From positions 1 to 64,000 of the forward strand of contig NZ_BMPH01000010.1 of assembly GCF_014647495.1 (NCBI RefSeq): 64,000 bases of DNA. Reading direction: 5' to 3'. Positions 43,665 through 56,799 of the stretch are shown in pieces. This DNA comes from Glutamicibacter protophormiae (GTDB lineage Bacteria; Actinomycetota; Actinomycetes; Actinomycetales; Micrococcaceae). Position 1 is the first letter of the stretch. The number at the start of each line of letters is the position of its first letter. A program made the position numbers and the translations under genes. The notes under the pieces are model-generated. The model saw nothing but the letters and a program-made list of their open reading frames with translations, was not told the DNA's origin and did not search any database.

Positions 43665-45422
43665 TCAACGAAGCCTTCTGCAATCCACCCAGTTGGACCG
43701 GGAACGAAGCTGTGTGTGATCCGAAGTCCAGTAGCACCCCGTCGCTGTTGAACACCGCCGGAATCAGATCCGCCTGGCACAGCAGCTGCCGCAGCGCGGC
43801 CGGCGGCAGGTCCACCCCGTGCGCGGTCTGCGGCGTCGAGGACGCCAGATGTTGCAGGTCGTTCAGCTGCAGGTGGGCGATAACCACCGGGCGCAACCGC
43901 TTGCGCCCGCGCCGCGGCGGGGACTCGTCAGGCTCGCTACCGGAACGTGCCTCTCCGTCCTCGGGCCAACCGCCGACTTCGGCGTTGTCGGCATCGAAGG
44001 GGGACCCTCGGCCCTGATCCCCGTCCCCGGTGGTTCCGGGCGGGTCGTCGCCGGTGGAGTCCAGCAGGATCTCCAGCAAGGCGTTCAACGCACGTTCGGG
44101 CGGGGTCGCTGCGGGCATGAACAGCTCGTCATCGTCCCAGCGTAGCTTCTCGGAGCCTTCGGGCAGCAGGTCCTGGATGTGGACCATCCGCCTTCCCCGT
44201 CGGGACCGGTGCAGGTAGCTTCGGCCCCGGCCGGTGCGGCGCTGGCGTCCGCAGCATCCTCGCTGCCGGCGGTTGCGGCGCTGGTGCTGCCGGTGGTGGA
44301 GTCGGTATCAGAGGAGTGCGAGGCACCAGTACTGACGGTTGCTCCGGTGCCGGCTTCGGTCCCGGGGCCTGTCTGCGGTTCTTGGGACTGCCCCGAAGGC
44401 TGATTGGGGTTGTCAGCGGGGTCCTTGAAAAACGACGCCCCAGCCACCGGCCCCGACCCCGGTCCTTGGTTCGGGTTCGCCGCGGCAGGGTTCATCCGCG
44501 CGGCTTGCCCGGCCTGCGTGCTGGCCTTGTTCGCCGCCGCGATCAACGCATCCACCCACGAACCCTCCGCCGTGGAGGTCCGCACCAAAAACTCGCGGAA
44601 GTGCGGACTGCGGATCGGCAACGGAAACACCCCACGGCGCAAGGACGCCGGCGGGACCGGCCCGGACCGGTTGATCGCCTCCAAATCAGGGACGCGATCT
44701 TCTTCACCGCCGCGAACGGAATGAATTCCTCGGCCAGGACTTGGGCTGTGTGTTCCTCCACGGTGCGCCCGTCGGCATGCTTCAGGCTCGGGCTGGTGGC
44801 GGTGCCTTAGAAGGTGCGGTCCTCCGGTTCGACCTTGGCCAGTTTCCGGCTGGCCTGTCGCACCACCGTCGGATCCACCCCGAACTCGAAGAGCAGGGCG
44901 GCCAGGTGCTCGAAGCGCGGGGCAACCCGGGCCCCGGTGAAGTCCTTGCCCCACCAAGTCCATGGATCCAGCACTAGGCGGTGGGGGTGCCAGTAGGGGG
45001 TGGGTGTGCCAGTAGGGGGTGCGGGTCCACGAAGCCAACAGTTCGTCGGGGTTGCGGTAACAGGCCCGGCCGGAGGCCCGGGCCGGGGTGCTGGTGGCGT
45101 CGGCAGGGTGCTCGCGCAGGGCGTCCAGCTCGCTTTGGGCCAGGGTGTGGGCGGCGGTGGCGCGTTCGGCGGCGACCAAATCCATGCGGGTCGCCTCGAA
45201 CCCGAGTTGCTGGGCGGTGGCTGCTAGCTCCAACGCCAGGCGCGAGTCGGTGGTGTCGGCGAGGGTTTCGCGCAGCGCGGCGAAGGTGTCCAGCAGGCTG
45301 GTGCACAGGTCCCGCAGCTGGGTGCCGGTGAGTTCGTGCAGGGCGGCACCGGGCGTGGGACGTACCTGGGTGAGTACGTGGTGCAGGCTGGTGAGGCCTT
45401 GGGCCAGTGCGGTGGTGTTCAT
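43665..45422 (-). pseudogene. DUF222/HNH endonuclease gene, N-terminal and central part, multiply broken
   Basis: Intact pieces in different frames give a DUF222-type protein: MNTTALAQGLTSLHHVL to WTRTPYWH; then LDPWTWWGKDFTGARVAPRF to PEDRTF; then HTAQVLAEEFIPFAAVKK; then INRSGPVPPASLRRGVF to the Ala/Thr/Gly-rich linker; then VHIQDLLPEGSEKL to DLPPAALRQLL and VFNSDGVLLDFGSH. Lesions are a 19-bp tandem duplication at 44982-45019, a TAA at 44807-44809, frameshifts near 44690 and 44190, and loss of the HNH end at about 43665. Its HNH tail survives at 41521-41736. The gene family is often mobile and multicopy in Arthrobacter. Confidence 0.82.
44982..45019. repeat. 19-bp tandem duplication inside the DUF222 pseudogene
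   Basis: TGGGGGTGCCAGTAGGGGG at 44982-45000 is followed at once by the same 19 bases with one change (45001-45019). Nineteen is 3n+1, so the duplication shifts the frame. Deleting one copy joins TRTPYWHPHRLVLDPWTWW in one frame. Confidence 0.9.
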
Positions 45423-45670
45423 GGCTCCAGTGAACGCCGGGGAGCTTGGTGTGGTAGTGGGTGGGGTGCGGATTGTGGAGAAGTACCTGAAAAGATTTAT
45501 TGCGGGTGCCTGGGATGCCACGCGGCACCATGGTTCAGGGGGCGTTGGTCGCCGTGAAACACAGGTAGTCACTGGCGATACACGCGTGCCGGTCCTGCGG
45601 GTCTTGCGATCTTGAACCAGACTAAAATTGTGGATGTATGTGTTTGCGCAACTTCTTGGGGGTAGTTGGA

Positions 45671-46108
45671 GTGAAGAACGGATCAGCCCGGTGGGCGTTG
45701 GTTGCGGCGGCGTTGTATGCCATCGCGCTGGTGCTGGTGGCGTTCTGGCCGATACCCGTGGACGCCGAGGCGGGGCCGTGGCTGTTCGCGTTCATCGACC
45801 AGCTGCACCGGATCGGCGTGCCGCAGTGGTTCGGCTACGGCGAGATCGAATTCGGCGCGAACATCGTGTACTTCATGCCGCTGGGCCTGCTGGCTTCGTG
45901 GTGGCTGCGCAGGCCGTGGCTGGCCGTGCTGTGCGGGCTGGCGGTTTCCGTGATGATCGAAACCGGGCAGCTGCTCCTGCTCCCGGACCGGGTGCCCTCG
46001 GCCAGGGACCTGGTGGCCAATACCCTCGGCACGGTGCTGGGTGTGCTGGTTTTCGTGCTGTGCCGCGGCTGGCTGCGCCATCGCGCGAGGCAGGGCGCCG
46101 CACGCTGA
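45671..46108 (+). CDS. VanZ-like membrane protein
   Basis: A 145-residue protein with four hydrophobic helices (ALVAAALYAIALVLVAFWP, ANIVYFMPLGLLASWWL, WLAVLCGLAVSVMIETGQLL, ANTLGTVLGVLVFVLC) and the VanZ motifs F-G-A-N-I-V-Y-F-M-P-L-G, S-V-M-I-E-T-G-Q and S-A-R-D-L-V-A-N-T-L-G-T. Distant VanZ homologues have unknown roles in envelope stress; teicoplanin resistance should not be assumed. Start GTG at 45671, or ATG at 45638. Confidence 0.82.
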   Translation: MKNGSARWALVAAALYAIALVLVAFWPIPVDAEAGPWLFAFIDQLHRIGVPQWFGYGEIEFGANIVYFMPLGLLASWWLRRPWLAVLCGLAVSVMIETGQLLLLPDRVPSARDLVANTLGTVLGVLVFVLCRGWLRHRARQGAAR

Positions 46109-46175
46109 GCCGCGGGCGCGTCCGCACCGGGGACGCAGCGCCGCTCCCCCGGGACGGGCGGCCGCACTGAGCGCG

Positions 46176-46985
46176 CTATTCGGGCTTGCGTGAGATGAGC
46201 AGCGTCGGGGTGACCTGCCGGTCGCGGACCGCCTCGATGGAGTGCTGCCGGCGCAGCACCACGTCCTCGCCCAGGATCAAGGCTCCGGACAGCGGGGCGC
46301 CGCCCTGCTGCAGCATCAGCGCTGCCCGGGCGAGCACCTCGTCGCGGTGCTCCAGGCTGCGCTGCACGTCGAACCCTGCGCCTTCCAGGTAGCCGCGGTA
46401 GGCGGCTTCGGATTCCACATGGGAGGATTCCCTGGTGATGGACCAGGGCATCGGGAAGGTCAGCTCGTTGGTGCCCATCAGGTCGTAGACGCCGAAGACG
46501 CCGCCGGGGCGCAGCAGCCGGAAGACCTCGGCGAACACCGCGGCCTTGTCGGCGATGTTCATGCCCACGTGCAGCATCAGCGCCGCGTCGAAGGAGCCCT
46601 CAGGCAGCCCGGTGTCCTGGCCGGGCCGGTTGAGCATGGTGACGGCGCCGTCGAGCCCGCAGGCGCGGTTCAATTCGGTGGCCAGGTCGACGAACTCCGC
46701 GGTGACGTCCACCCCGGTGACTTTCGCGCCGCGGCCGGCGAAGTAGCGGGCCGGCCCGCCCATGCCGCTGCCGACATCCAGCAGGCGGGCGCCGTCGTCG
46801 AGCGCCAGGGTGTCGGCGATCCAGACGGTGGTGTGCTTCCCGCCCAGGTGCAGGTGGTCGGCTTCATTGGTATCCTCGGCCCGCAGCCGGGCCGGGTCGT
46901 GTCCGGCGGCGCGCAGCGCGGCGAACAGGGACTCGCGCACGTTGCCGGAGGCGTAGTGGACGATGGTTTCCTCGGTGTCGCTCAT
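46176..46985 (-). CDS. Class I SAM-dependent methyltransferase
   Basis: A 269-residue methyltransferase with motif I LLDVGSGMGGPARYFA, motif II region VTGVDVTAEFVDLA, and motif IV/post GSFDAALMLHVGMN and LRPGGVFGVYDLM. Sequence style is that of UbiE/sterol-methyltransferase-like enzymes; the substrate is unknown. The ATG at 46985 has GGAGGG upstream. It is convergent with the VanZ-like gene, and the guaB terminator lies between it and guaB. Confidence 0.88.
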   Translation of the reverse strand: MSDTEETIVHYASGNVRESLFAALRAAGHDPARLRAEDTNEADHLHLGGKHTTVWIADTLALDDGARLLDVGSGMGGPARYFAGRGAKVTGVDVTAEFVDLATELNRACGLDGAVTMLNRPGQDTGLPEGSFDAALMLHVGMNIADKAAVFAEVFRLLRPGGVFGVYDLMGTNELTFPMPWSITRESSHVESEAAYRGYLEGAGFDVQRSLEHRDEVLARAALMLQQGGAPLSGALILGEDVVLRRQHSIEAVRDRQVTPTLLISRKPE

Positions 46986-47135
46986 GGCGCACCCTCCATG
47001 TTCTGCGGGCCGGGGTCGGGGTTTCGGGGCGAAACCGGCAGTAGGCCAGGGCGTCGTGCATCCCATGATAAGTCCGTGAGCGGCGCGCGGACCCATGCAT
47101 GTGCAGCGAATCCTCCGGCAGCGCCCGGGCACGGG

Positions 47136-47182
47136 AAAACCCCGCCCCTGCGCGCCGGATGGGCGGGCTGGGACGGGGTTTG
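47136..47182 (-). terminator. Probable terminator of guaB
   Basis: Arms AAACCCCGCC (from 47137) and GACGGGGTTT (ending near 47181) pair around an inner GC-rich part, with TTTT after the stem on the minus strand, 12 bases past the guaB stop. Confidence 0.65.
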
Positions 47183-47193
47183 GCCTGGAGTCT

Positions 47194-48732
<1,539 letters not shown>

Positions 48733-48856
48733 TTATATGTTAGAGCCCTTTTGGCTGATCCGTGATTCCCAGTCGGGCCACTGTGTCCAACTTCATGTCC
48801 CGGTGCCGTCATACGCGCAGATCAACGGCGAATACGGCAAGGACGCCGCAACCGGG

Positions 48857-50956
48857 CTAGTTCGTGAAGCCGGTGGCCGCGCGGAAGGCGGCGGCGAACT
48901 CGTCCGCGGCGCTGTCCACGAACATCTTGGACAGGTGCGAGTTGTCCAGATAGGTCAGCACGTTGCCGATGACCGCCTTGCACACCCCCTGAGGGCAGAG
49001 CACCGGGGTCAGGTCCAGGGAGATCACCGTGGCGCCGTAATCGGCGGATTCCAGCCAGGTGTCCACCGGGTTGGTTTCGTTGAGCAGCTCGGAGGCCAGC
49101 CCGTCGCAGCGCGAGGGGTCGGACTTGGCGGAGTCCACGCATTCGGGAATGAGGTATTCGTAGCGCGGGGTGTCGCGCACCGCAACGACCTTGCTGCCGG
49201 CGGCCAGGAACGGGAAGATCGCCTGGTCGAACCCGTCGACCAGTGCTTCCTGCTCCCCCGGGGTGCGCAGCTCCGCATCGTAGCCCTGCACGGTCATGCT
49301 GGCGTTGGCCATCACCCAGGTGGGGGCCAGCGCGGTCACGTACTCCTGCGCGGCGTCCTGGAAGTCGGCGCAGGCCGGTTCGGAGCGCGCCGCGTCGGAG
49401 CCGTAGCGGCAGCCCGGGTGGTGCAGCAGGATCCAGCTGCCGCCGGAATCCTCCATCATCCGCGCCCCTGCCTCGGACCAGTGCTGCATGTGCGAGTCGC
49501 CCAGCATCACCAGCACCGGTTCCCCGGCGGTGAAGTCCCCGCCCTGCCGGCAGAAGGTGATGCGCGGGTCATCGGGATCCTGCGCCCCGGAACAATCCTG
49601 CCCCGGGTTCTGCCATTCGCCGTCCAGGTCCGTAGCCAGCGGCAGGGTCAGCGCGGCCGGCGAGGGGTCCCAGTCCACGCTCGCGGTGGCCCCGGGTGTC
49701 TCCTCGGGGGCCTGCGCCGCGGCCACCGTGCGGCGGTATTCGACGTTGCCCTCCCAAGCGAGCACCGGGACGCTGACGATTCCCACCCCGATCACCGCGA
49801 CCAGCACTCCGGAAGCCAGCTGAGCCTGGCGTCCTTGGAGCATTGCGCCGAAGTCCACGGTGGCCTGCCAGGAGGCCAGTGGCTTCTCCACCCAGCGAGT
49901 GGTGCACCAGGACAGGGTGATGGATACCAGGATCAGCAGCGCCCCGGGAAGGATCCCGGCGCGGCTGGAGCCGCTCAAGGTCAGGTAGAACACCAGCAGC
50001 GGCCAGTGCCACAGGTACATGCCGTAGGACAGGTCCCCCAGCCTGCGCAGCGGCGCCAGCGACAGCAGGCCGGAAGGGTTGGCCCAGCTGCGGGCGGACG
50101 GCGCCATGATGACCAGCGCGGCACCCAGGGTCGGGACCAGCGCGATGTAGCCGGGGAATTGGCCCTGCACGTCCAGCAGCGCGCCGCAGGAGATGATCGT
50201 TGCAAGGCCCGCCCAGCCGCCGATCCGGCGCAGCCGCTCGGGCAGCGTGGACAACCAGGGCAGCGCGAGCGCCAGCAGGGAGCCCAGCGCGAATTCCCAC
50301 AGCCGGGCGCCGGTGTGGAAGTAGGCGACCTGCTGGTTGGCGGCGGTCAGCTGGATGGAGAAGGCCAGTGATCCGGCGAAAATGAGCCCGAAGGCGGTGC
50401 CGGCCACCCAGGCGAAGCTGTGCCGGGAGAAAAACAGCTTCCAGAGAAGCGCGCACGCCGCGAGGATCAGCGGCCACAGGATGAAAATCTGCCCCTGGAC
50501 GGATAGCGACCAGAAGTGCTGCAGCGGCGAGGAGGCAGCGGTGTCGAAGGCGTAGTAGTCGACCTGGTTCTCGGCCAGGTACCAGTTCTGCTTGTAGAAC
50601 AGGGAAGCGAAGGACTGGTCGATCAGCTGCGGCCAGCGATTGCTGGGCAGCAGCACCCATGAACCGATCACCACCGCGAGGACCACCACTGCGGCCTGCG
50701 GCACCAGCCGGGAGAAGCGGTGCGCCCATTGGCCCAGAACCCGGGGGCGTTCGCCGCGGCTGACGCGCTTGGCCACGGAGGCGGTGAGGAAGAAGGCGGA
50801 GAGCATCAGGAAGATGTCCACTCCCCCGGAGACCCGGGAGAACCAGATGTGGTAGACCATCACCAGCAGCACCGCCAGGGCGCGCAGTCCCTGCAGGTCG
50901 GTCCTGAATCCGGGTTTGGATTCGGCTTTCCTGGCGGGGGTGATCGTCAACGACAC
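48857..50956 (-). CDS. Acyltransferase family 3 with C-terminal SGNH domain (OafA/YrhL-like)
   Basis: A 699-residue protein. Residues 1-360 hold about ten membrane helices and the acyltransferase-3 pattern (R-x10-H: RALAVLLVMVYHIW, then GGVDIFLMLSAFFLT); the C-terminal extracytoplasmic SGNH hydrolase-like domain has MLGDSHMQHW (catalytic Ser block) and NSHLSKMF (D-x-x-H-like His block). Such proteins O-acetylate cell-wall or surface polysaccharides. The GTG at 50956 is the likely start. Only neighbours on the same strand are guaB (157 bases ahead) and none behind. Confidence 0.92.
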   Translation of the reverse strand: MSLTITPARKAESKPGFRTDLQGLRALAVLLVMVYHIWFSRVSGGVDIFLMLSAFFLTASVAKRVSRGERPRVLGQWAHRFSRLVPQAAVVVLAVVIGSWVLLPSNRWPQLIDQSFASLFYKQNWYLAENQVDYYAFDTAASSPLQHFWSLSVQGQIFILWPLILAACALLWKLFFSRHSFAWVAGTAFGLIFAGSLAFSIQLTAANQQVAYFHTGARLWEFALGSLLALALPWLSTLPERLRRIGGWAGLATIISCGALLDVQGQFPGYIALVPTLGAALVIMAPSARSWANPSGLLSLAPLRRLGDLSYGMYLWHWPLLVFYLTLSGSSRAGILPGALLILVSITLSWCTTRWVEKPLASWQATVDFGAMLQGRQAQLASGVLVAVIGVGIVSVPVLAWEGNVEYRRTVAAAQAPEETPGATASVDWDPSPAALTLPLATDLDGEWQNPGQDCSGAQDPDDPRITFCRQGGDFTAGEPVLVMLGDSHMQHWSEAGARMMEDSGGSWILLHHPGCRYGSDAARSEPACADFQDAAQEYVTALAPTWVMANASMTVQGYDAELRTPGEQEALVDGFDQAIFPFLAAGSKVVAVRDTPRYEYLIPECVDSAKSDPSRCDGLASELLNETNPVDTWLESADYGATVISLDLTPVLCPQGVCKAVIGNVLTYLDNSHLSKMFVDSAADEFAAAFRAATGFTN

Positions 50957-51190
50957 GAACAGGTGCTTTCCTCGGGGACAGAACACGTCCGGGGCCTTAG
51001 CCCATTCCAGACATCATCCGATCCTAGCAAGCAGGAATTTGTATTCCATTTGAACTGATTGCCGGCCTACGGACCTTTGCGGAAGCAGCGGCTGCCCAAG
51101 TGCCCGTACAAGGCGGTGAGGCCGGAGAGCTTTGCGCTCCCGGGCCAGCGCCCGCGCCTGGACCATCGGCAGTTTGCTGGATCGGGATTC

Positions 51191-52267
51191 CTACTCTTCG
51201 CGGCTCTTGGGTTCGAACATGGACAGCGGGAGTCGGGAGGCGAATACGCGGAACACCAGTCCCATCAACACCGTGCCCGGCACCGCAGCCAACAGATAAG
51301 TCCCGATGTGGGATGCCGAAGAGTTATTGGGGCCGTTGGCAAAATCCACGGGCACAGCAATCTCCGGGGCCAGAGGATCGACGACCACGCTGATTGTGTC
51401 ACCCAGATTCATGGACTTCAGCCTTGGGATGTCGCGCCACAGGCTGAGACGTCGGCCATCGACGTCAACCTTGGCAGGCTCGCCCGAGCGGCCAGTGATT
51501 TCGTGCGCCGCCAAGGTCGCTTCCTGATGCGGATAGGTTTGAACCAGCATGCTGTCGTGGGCAAACGACGCCTTGTCGTCTGCGATGATCGTCCAGCCGA
51601 ATCCGACGGATATCACCAGACTGAAGCAGATCACCGTGTAGCGCACGGCAGGCGAGGCGTGCTGGGCCGAAAGCACCAACTGTTCAAAGCGACCGGCCTC
51701 GGGTTTGACACCGCGTTCGCGAAGAACGTGGGATGGACGGTCGTGCTTGAGCAGCAGCTGATAACCAAGGAGCCACGCGAGCAGGGTGAACACCAGGGAC
51801 AGCAGCACGCTCTCAAGTCCCCCGGCCTTTATCTGGGCCTCGGCGTCGGCCTGCCAGTCCTGGTCCCCTCCGACAACATAGTAGAAACCTGCGGACCATT
51901 CGTCGGGATCTTCCACGATGTTGACGGAACTACCAGATGGCAGCACAAAGCTAGGGGTGCACACCGTTTGCGCTTCAATAGGCCCTTCCGCACTGCGAGA
52001 GCCAGTGGGTTGGACCGTCACCGAACAGATCTCGAAGTCCTGCGACAGGACTGTGGCCGTAAATGGCCGCTCCACGGCGGTGAAGACAGCGATGCGTTCC
52101 GATTCGTCTTCGGCCGCCCAGATGATTCCCATTGAGATGGCAAAGGTGGAAAGCACCATGACAAGGACCATGATGATTCGTGTGCCCCGGCGTGGGTAGC
52201 GCCGCAGATTCCACCACGGAACCTTGCGGCGCGGTGCCGGGCGCGCACCGTTCCAAGCTCTGTTCAT
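51191..52267 (-). CDS. Hypothetical membrane protein, 358 aa
   Basis: A protein with a basic N terminus (NGARPAPRRKVPWWNLRRYP) and four hydrophobic helices, at about residues 30-52, 155-175, 210-230 and 330-350. A 100-residue extracellular region lies between helices 1 and 2 and contains two cysteines. No family recognised. The ATG at 52267 has GAAAG upstream; more upstream codons in frame cover the terminator of groEL and are unlikely. Confidence 0.75.
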   Translation of the reverse strand: MNRAWNGARPAPRRKVPWWNLRRYPRRGTRIIMVLVMVLSTFAISMGIIWAAEDESERIAVFTAVERPFTATVLSQDFEICSVTVQPTGSRSAEGPIEAQTVCTPSFVLPSGSSVNIVEDPDEWSAGFYYVVGGDQDWQADAEAQIKAGGLESVLLSLVFTLLAWLLGYQLLLKHDRPSHVLRERGVKPEAGRFEQLVLSAQHASPAVRYTVICFSLVISVGFGWTIIADDKASFAHDSMLVQTYPHQEATLAAHEITGRSGEPAKVDVDGRRLSLWRDIPRLKSMNLGDTISVVVDPLAPEIAVPVDFANGPNNSSASHIGTYLLAAVPGTVLMGLVFRVFASRLPLSMFEPKSREE

Positions 52268-52354
52268 TGTCCGTTCTTTCCCGGTCCACCGTCGATGAAC
52301 CCCCTCATTAACACGCCAAGTCAAGGGTCGTTGAAATGTACACAAGGTTAAAGC

Positions 52355-52398
52355 ACGACGCCGCCGAATCGAGCGCAAGCTCGATCCGGCGGCGTCGT
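52355..52398 (-). terminator. Strong hairpin after groEL
   Basis: Arms 52355-52374 and 52379-52398 pair at 19 of 20 positions around a GCAA tetraloop, 19 bases past the groEL stop. No T-tract on the minus strand, though CTTTAA follows. Very stable, likely terminator or RNA 3'-end. Confidence 0.75.
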
Positions 52399-52416
52399 TT
52401 GCTGCCAGGCTAAGGC

Positions 52417-54418
<2,002 letters not shown>

Positions 54419-54568
54419 GGTCTCTCCTTTTCGTGTATGAACCAATGGTGTAGGGGTGCGCCCTACTGGCATTGGACCAACCGTCGTCGCGGTGCCAGTT
54501 GGTGGTATCCAGTCAGGCGGTGTGGCGTGCCGCTGGCATGCCACCCACACATGACTTTAGGACGATTA

Positions 54569-54595
54569 TTAGCACTCGGTCAAGGCGAGTGCTAA
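54569..54595 (-). promoter_or_regulatory. CIRCE element (HrcA operator) of groESL
   Basis: TTAGCACTC-N9-GAGTGCTAA is a perfect CIRCE inverted repeat, the binding site of the heat-shock repressor HrcA. It lies about 150 bases upstream of the groES ATG and overlaps the last codons and stop of the upstream permease gene. Confidence 0.95.
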
Positions 54596-56181
54596 CGAAT
54601 CGCCGAGTTCCCCGCCCTGGTTCGCGCAGAGCGCACCTTGGCTGATTCCTCGATGTCTTCCGGAGCGGACAGATCCATCTCCATCAATGGGACGACCCGT
54701 GATTTGGTCACGAGCCTGTGGATGAGCCAAAGCCCCAGGAAGAGCGGCAAGCCGATGTAGGCGGAGAGCACTTCAAGCCCGCGGCCGGCGAGCACTGCTT
54801 CATAGTTCTGCCCCGCAATGACCGCAATCAGCATGACGAAGGCAAGCAACGGACCCAGCGGGAAGAACGGGGCACGGTACGGCAGGTCCGACACGGCGTA
54901 CCCCTGCGCCAGATAGCCGCGGCGGAAACGGTAATGGGATACCGCGATGCCCACCCAGACAATGAATCCGCACAGACCCGAGACGTTGAGCAGCCAGGCA
55001 TAGGCTGCGCCCTGACCGACCAGCGCGGTAAGGAATCCGAAGAGCCCCACGCCTGCGGTGGCGAACAATGCAGCCATGGGCACACCGCGGGAGTTGGTGC
55101 GGCCGAAGATCTTCGGGGCCTTGCCGTCATGGGCCATGGCATAAAGCATGCGGGTCGAGGCGTAGAGGCCGGAGTTGCCAGCGGAGAGGATTGCGGTGAG
55201 GATGACGGCGTTCATCGCGGCCGCGGCGAAGGCGATGCCGGCGCGCTCGAAGACCATGGTGAACGGCGAGGATGCCACGTCGGCTTCGCCGCTGGAGAGC
55301 AGGCTGGGGTCCGCGAACGGGATCAGGCAGCCGATGATGAAGATGGCGCCAATGTAGAAAAGCATGATGCGCCAGAAGACGTTGCGGATGGCTTTGGGGA
55401 TTTCACGGCGCGGATCCTTGGCTTCTCCAGCGGCCACTCCGACCAGTTCGGTGCCTTGGAAGGAGAACCCGGCGATCATAAAGACGGCCATGATCGAGAT
55501 CCATCCCCCATGGAAGACATCCTGGCCTTCCCGCCAGTTGGCCAGCGGATCGGTGTGGTCGCCCAGGATGCCGAAGATCATCAAGACGCCAGCCACGAGA
55601 AAAGCGATGACAGTGACGACCTTGATCAGCGCGAGCCAGAACTCGCCTTCACCGAAAGCCTTGGCGGACAGGGCGTTCAGTGCGGTCAGCACGAAGAGGA
55701 AACCGCCGGCCCAGACCCAGCCAGGAACATCAGGGAGCCAAAAGCTCATGACGATACCGGCGGCCACCAACTCGGCCGCCACGGTGATGGCCCAGTTGAA
55801 CCAGTAGTTCCAGCCGATGGCGAACCCGAAGGAGGGCGAGACAAAACGAGTGGCATAGGTCTGGAAGGAACCGGCCACCGGGATCTTTGCGGTCATCTCC
55901 CCCAGCGACTGCATGAGCAGGTACACCATGAGTCCCACTGCAGCATAGGCAACGAGCGCTCCACCCGGTCCCGCTTGGGCGATAGTGCCGCCGGAGGCCA
56001 CGAACAACCCAGTGCCGATGGAACCGCCAATGGCGATCATCTGCAGATGCCGGCTGCTGAGCTGTCGCTTGAGCTTGTGTACCGTTGCATCGCTTGGCGT
56101 TGATTCCGCAGCAGGGACGGGGCCTCGTTGCGCCGTCGGCTGGCGTGTAGTTGTCTGCCTTAGTTTCATCACAGGTGACAT
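54592..56181 (-). CDS. Amino acid permease, LysP/GABA-permease-like (APC family)
   Basis: A 529-residue transporter with twelve hydrophobic segments and the amino acid-polyamine-cation motif HLQMIAIGGSIGTGLFVASGGTIAQAGPGG at residue 47, ETAKIPVAGSFQTYATRFV, and FQGTELVGVAAGEAKDPRRE in helix 6. Relatives import lysine, arginine or GABA with protons; the first transmembrane block is closest to LysP. The gene ends inside the CIRCE element of groESL. It is divergent from nothing close, with a 600-base gap upstream. Confidence 0.9.
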   Translation of the reverse strand: MSPVMKLRQTTTRQPTAQRGPVPAAESTPSDATVHKLKRQLSSRHLQMIAIGGSIGTGLFVASGGTIAQAGPGGALVAYAAVGLMVYLLMQSLGEMTAKIPVAGSFQTYATRFVSPSFGFAIGWNYWFNWAITVAAELVAAGIVMSFWLPDVPGWVWAGGFLFVLTALNALSAKAFGEGEFWLALIKVVTVIAFLVAGVLMIFGILGDHTDPLANWREGQDVFHGGWISIMAVFMIAGFSFQGTELVGVAAGEAKDPRREIPKAIRNVFWRIMLFYIGAIFIIGCLIPFADPSLLSSGEADVASSPFTMVFERAGIAFAAAAMNAVILTAILSAGNSGLYASTRMLYAMAHDGKAPKIFGRTNSRGVPMAALFATAGVGLFGFLTALVGQGAAYAWLLNVSGLCGFIVWVGIAVSHYRFRRGYLAQGYAVSDLPYRAPFFPLGPLLAFVMLIAVIAGQNYEAVLAGRGLEVLSAYIGLPLFLGLWLIHRLVTKSRVVPLMEMDLSAPEDIEESAKVRSARTRAGNSAIR

Positions 56182-56799
56182 ACAACACTACGAAACCCCT
56201 CGGATGCGATGTGGAACACTCGCCAATTTACTGACAGTAAAACTCGTGGCCGGGGTTCCCAACGAACGCCTGCCCACCAAAATGGGAGCGTGGCTCCAGC
56301 ACACTAAACCTCAAAGGCGGATATTCCGTGGAATGATTTCTAAGCGCAGAGAAGGATTAGTCTTTATCACTCCTCAGGTCGCGTTGAATCAGGAAACCTA
56401 AGCCTCACGGGATTTCCAAAATTGCCTGATCGATTGAGTGAGCCCAATGAATCGTTGCCCGCGCTCGACTGAAGGCCTCACCAAGAACGCTCAAAGAAAT
56501 CTCGGAAAGTTCGAATATGACGCAAATGTGACATTAAGCAACCCACCGAGCTGGCACAACCTATTACTAGTCCTTCGAATCTGGAAGTCCTGCCACAGCC
56601 ACGTGGCGCCCCTCACGGTGCACAACGCCGAGCGCAGGTTCAGATTGGATATTGACGATGCGATGCAATAGCTGCCACCACAGGACTCATTCGGCTGTTC
56701 ACGGTTAGAGCGCTTGGCAAGCGGTCACGTAAGATTCTCCGCAACGATGCTGACCAGTAGATTTCTTGTCGAGCATCCGCGTTAGACGAGGAAAGTGAA
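56182..56799. other. 618-base intergenic region
   Basis: Lies between the permease (minus) and lipoprotein (plus) genes and must hold both promoters. Composition is visibly lower in G+C than the flanks. No tRNA, hairpin, repeat or supported gene was seen; a plus-strand frame at 56438-56671 has no ribosome site or domain. Confidence 0.5.

Noticed and set aside
48737-50371. Plus-strand frame of 544 codons
   Set aside because: Antisense to the acyltransferase gene; no family resemblance.
56182-56260. Possible lysine riboswitch before the LysP-like permease
   Set aside because: No set of conserved helices of the L-box could be recognised in the leader.
56438-56671. Plus-strand frame of 77 codons in the long intergenic gap
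   Set aside because: No ribosome site, no domain, no coding-like composition.
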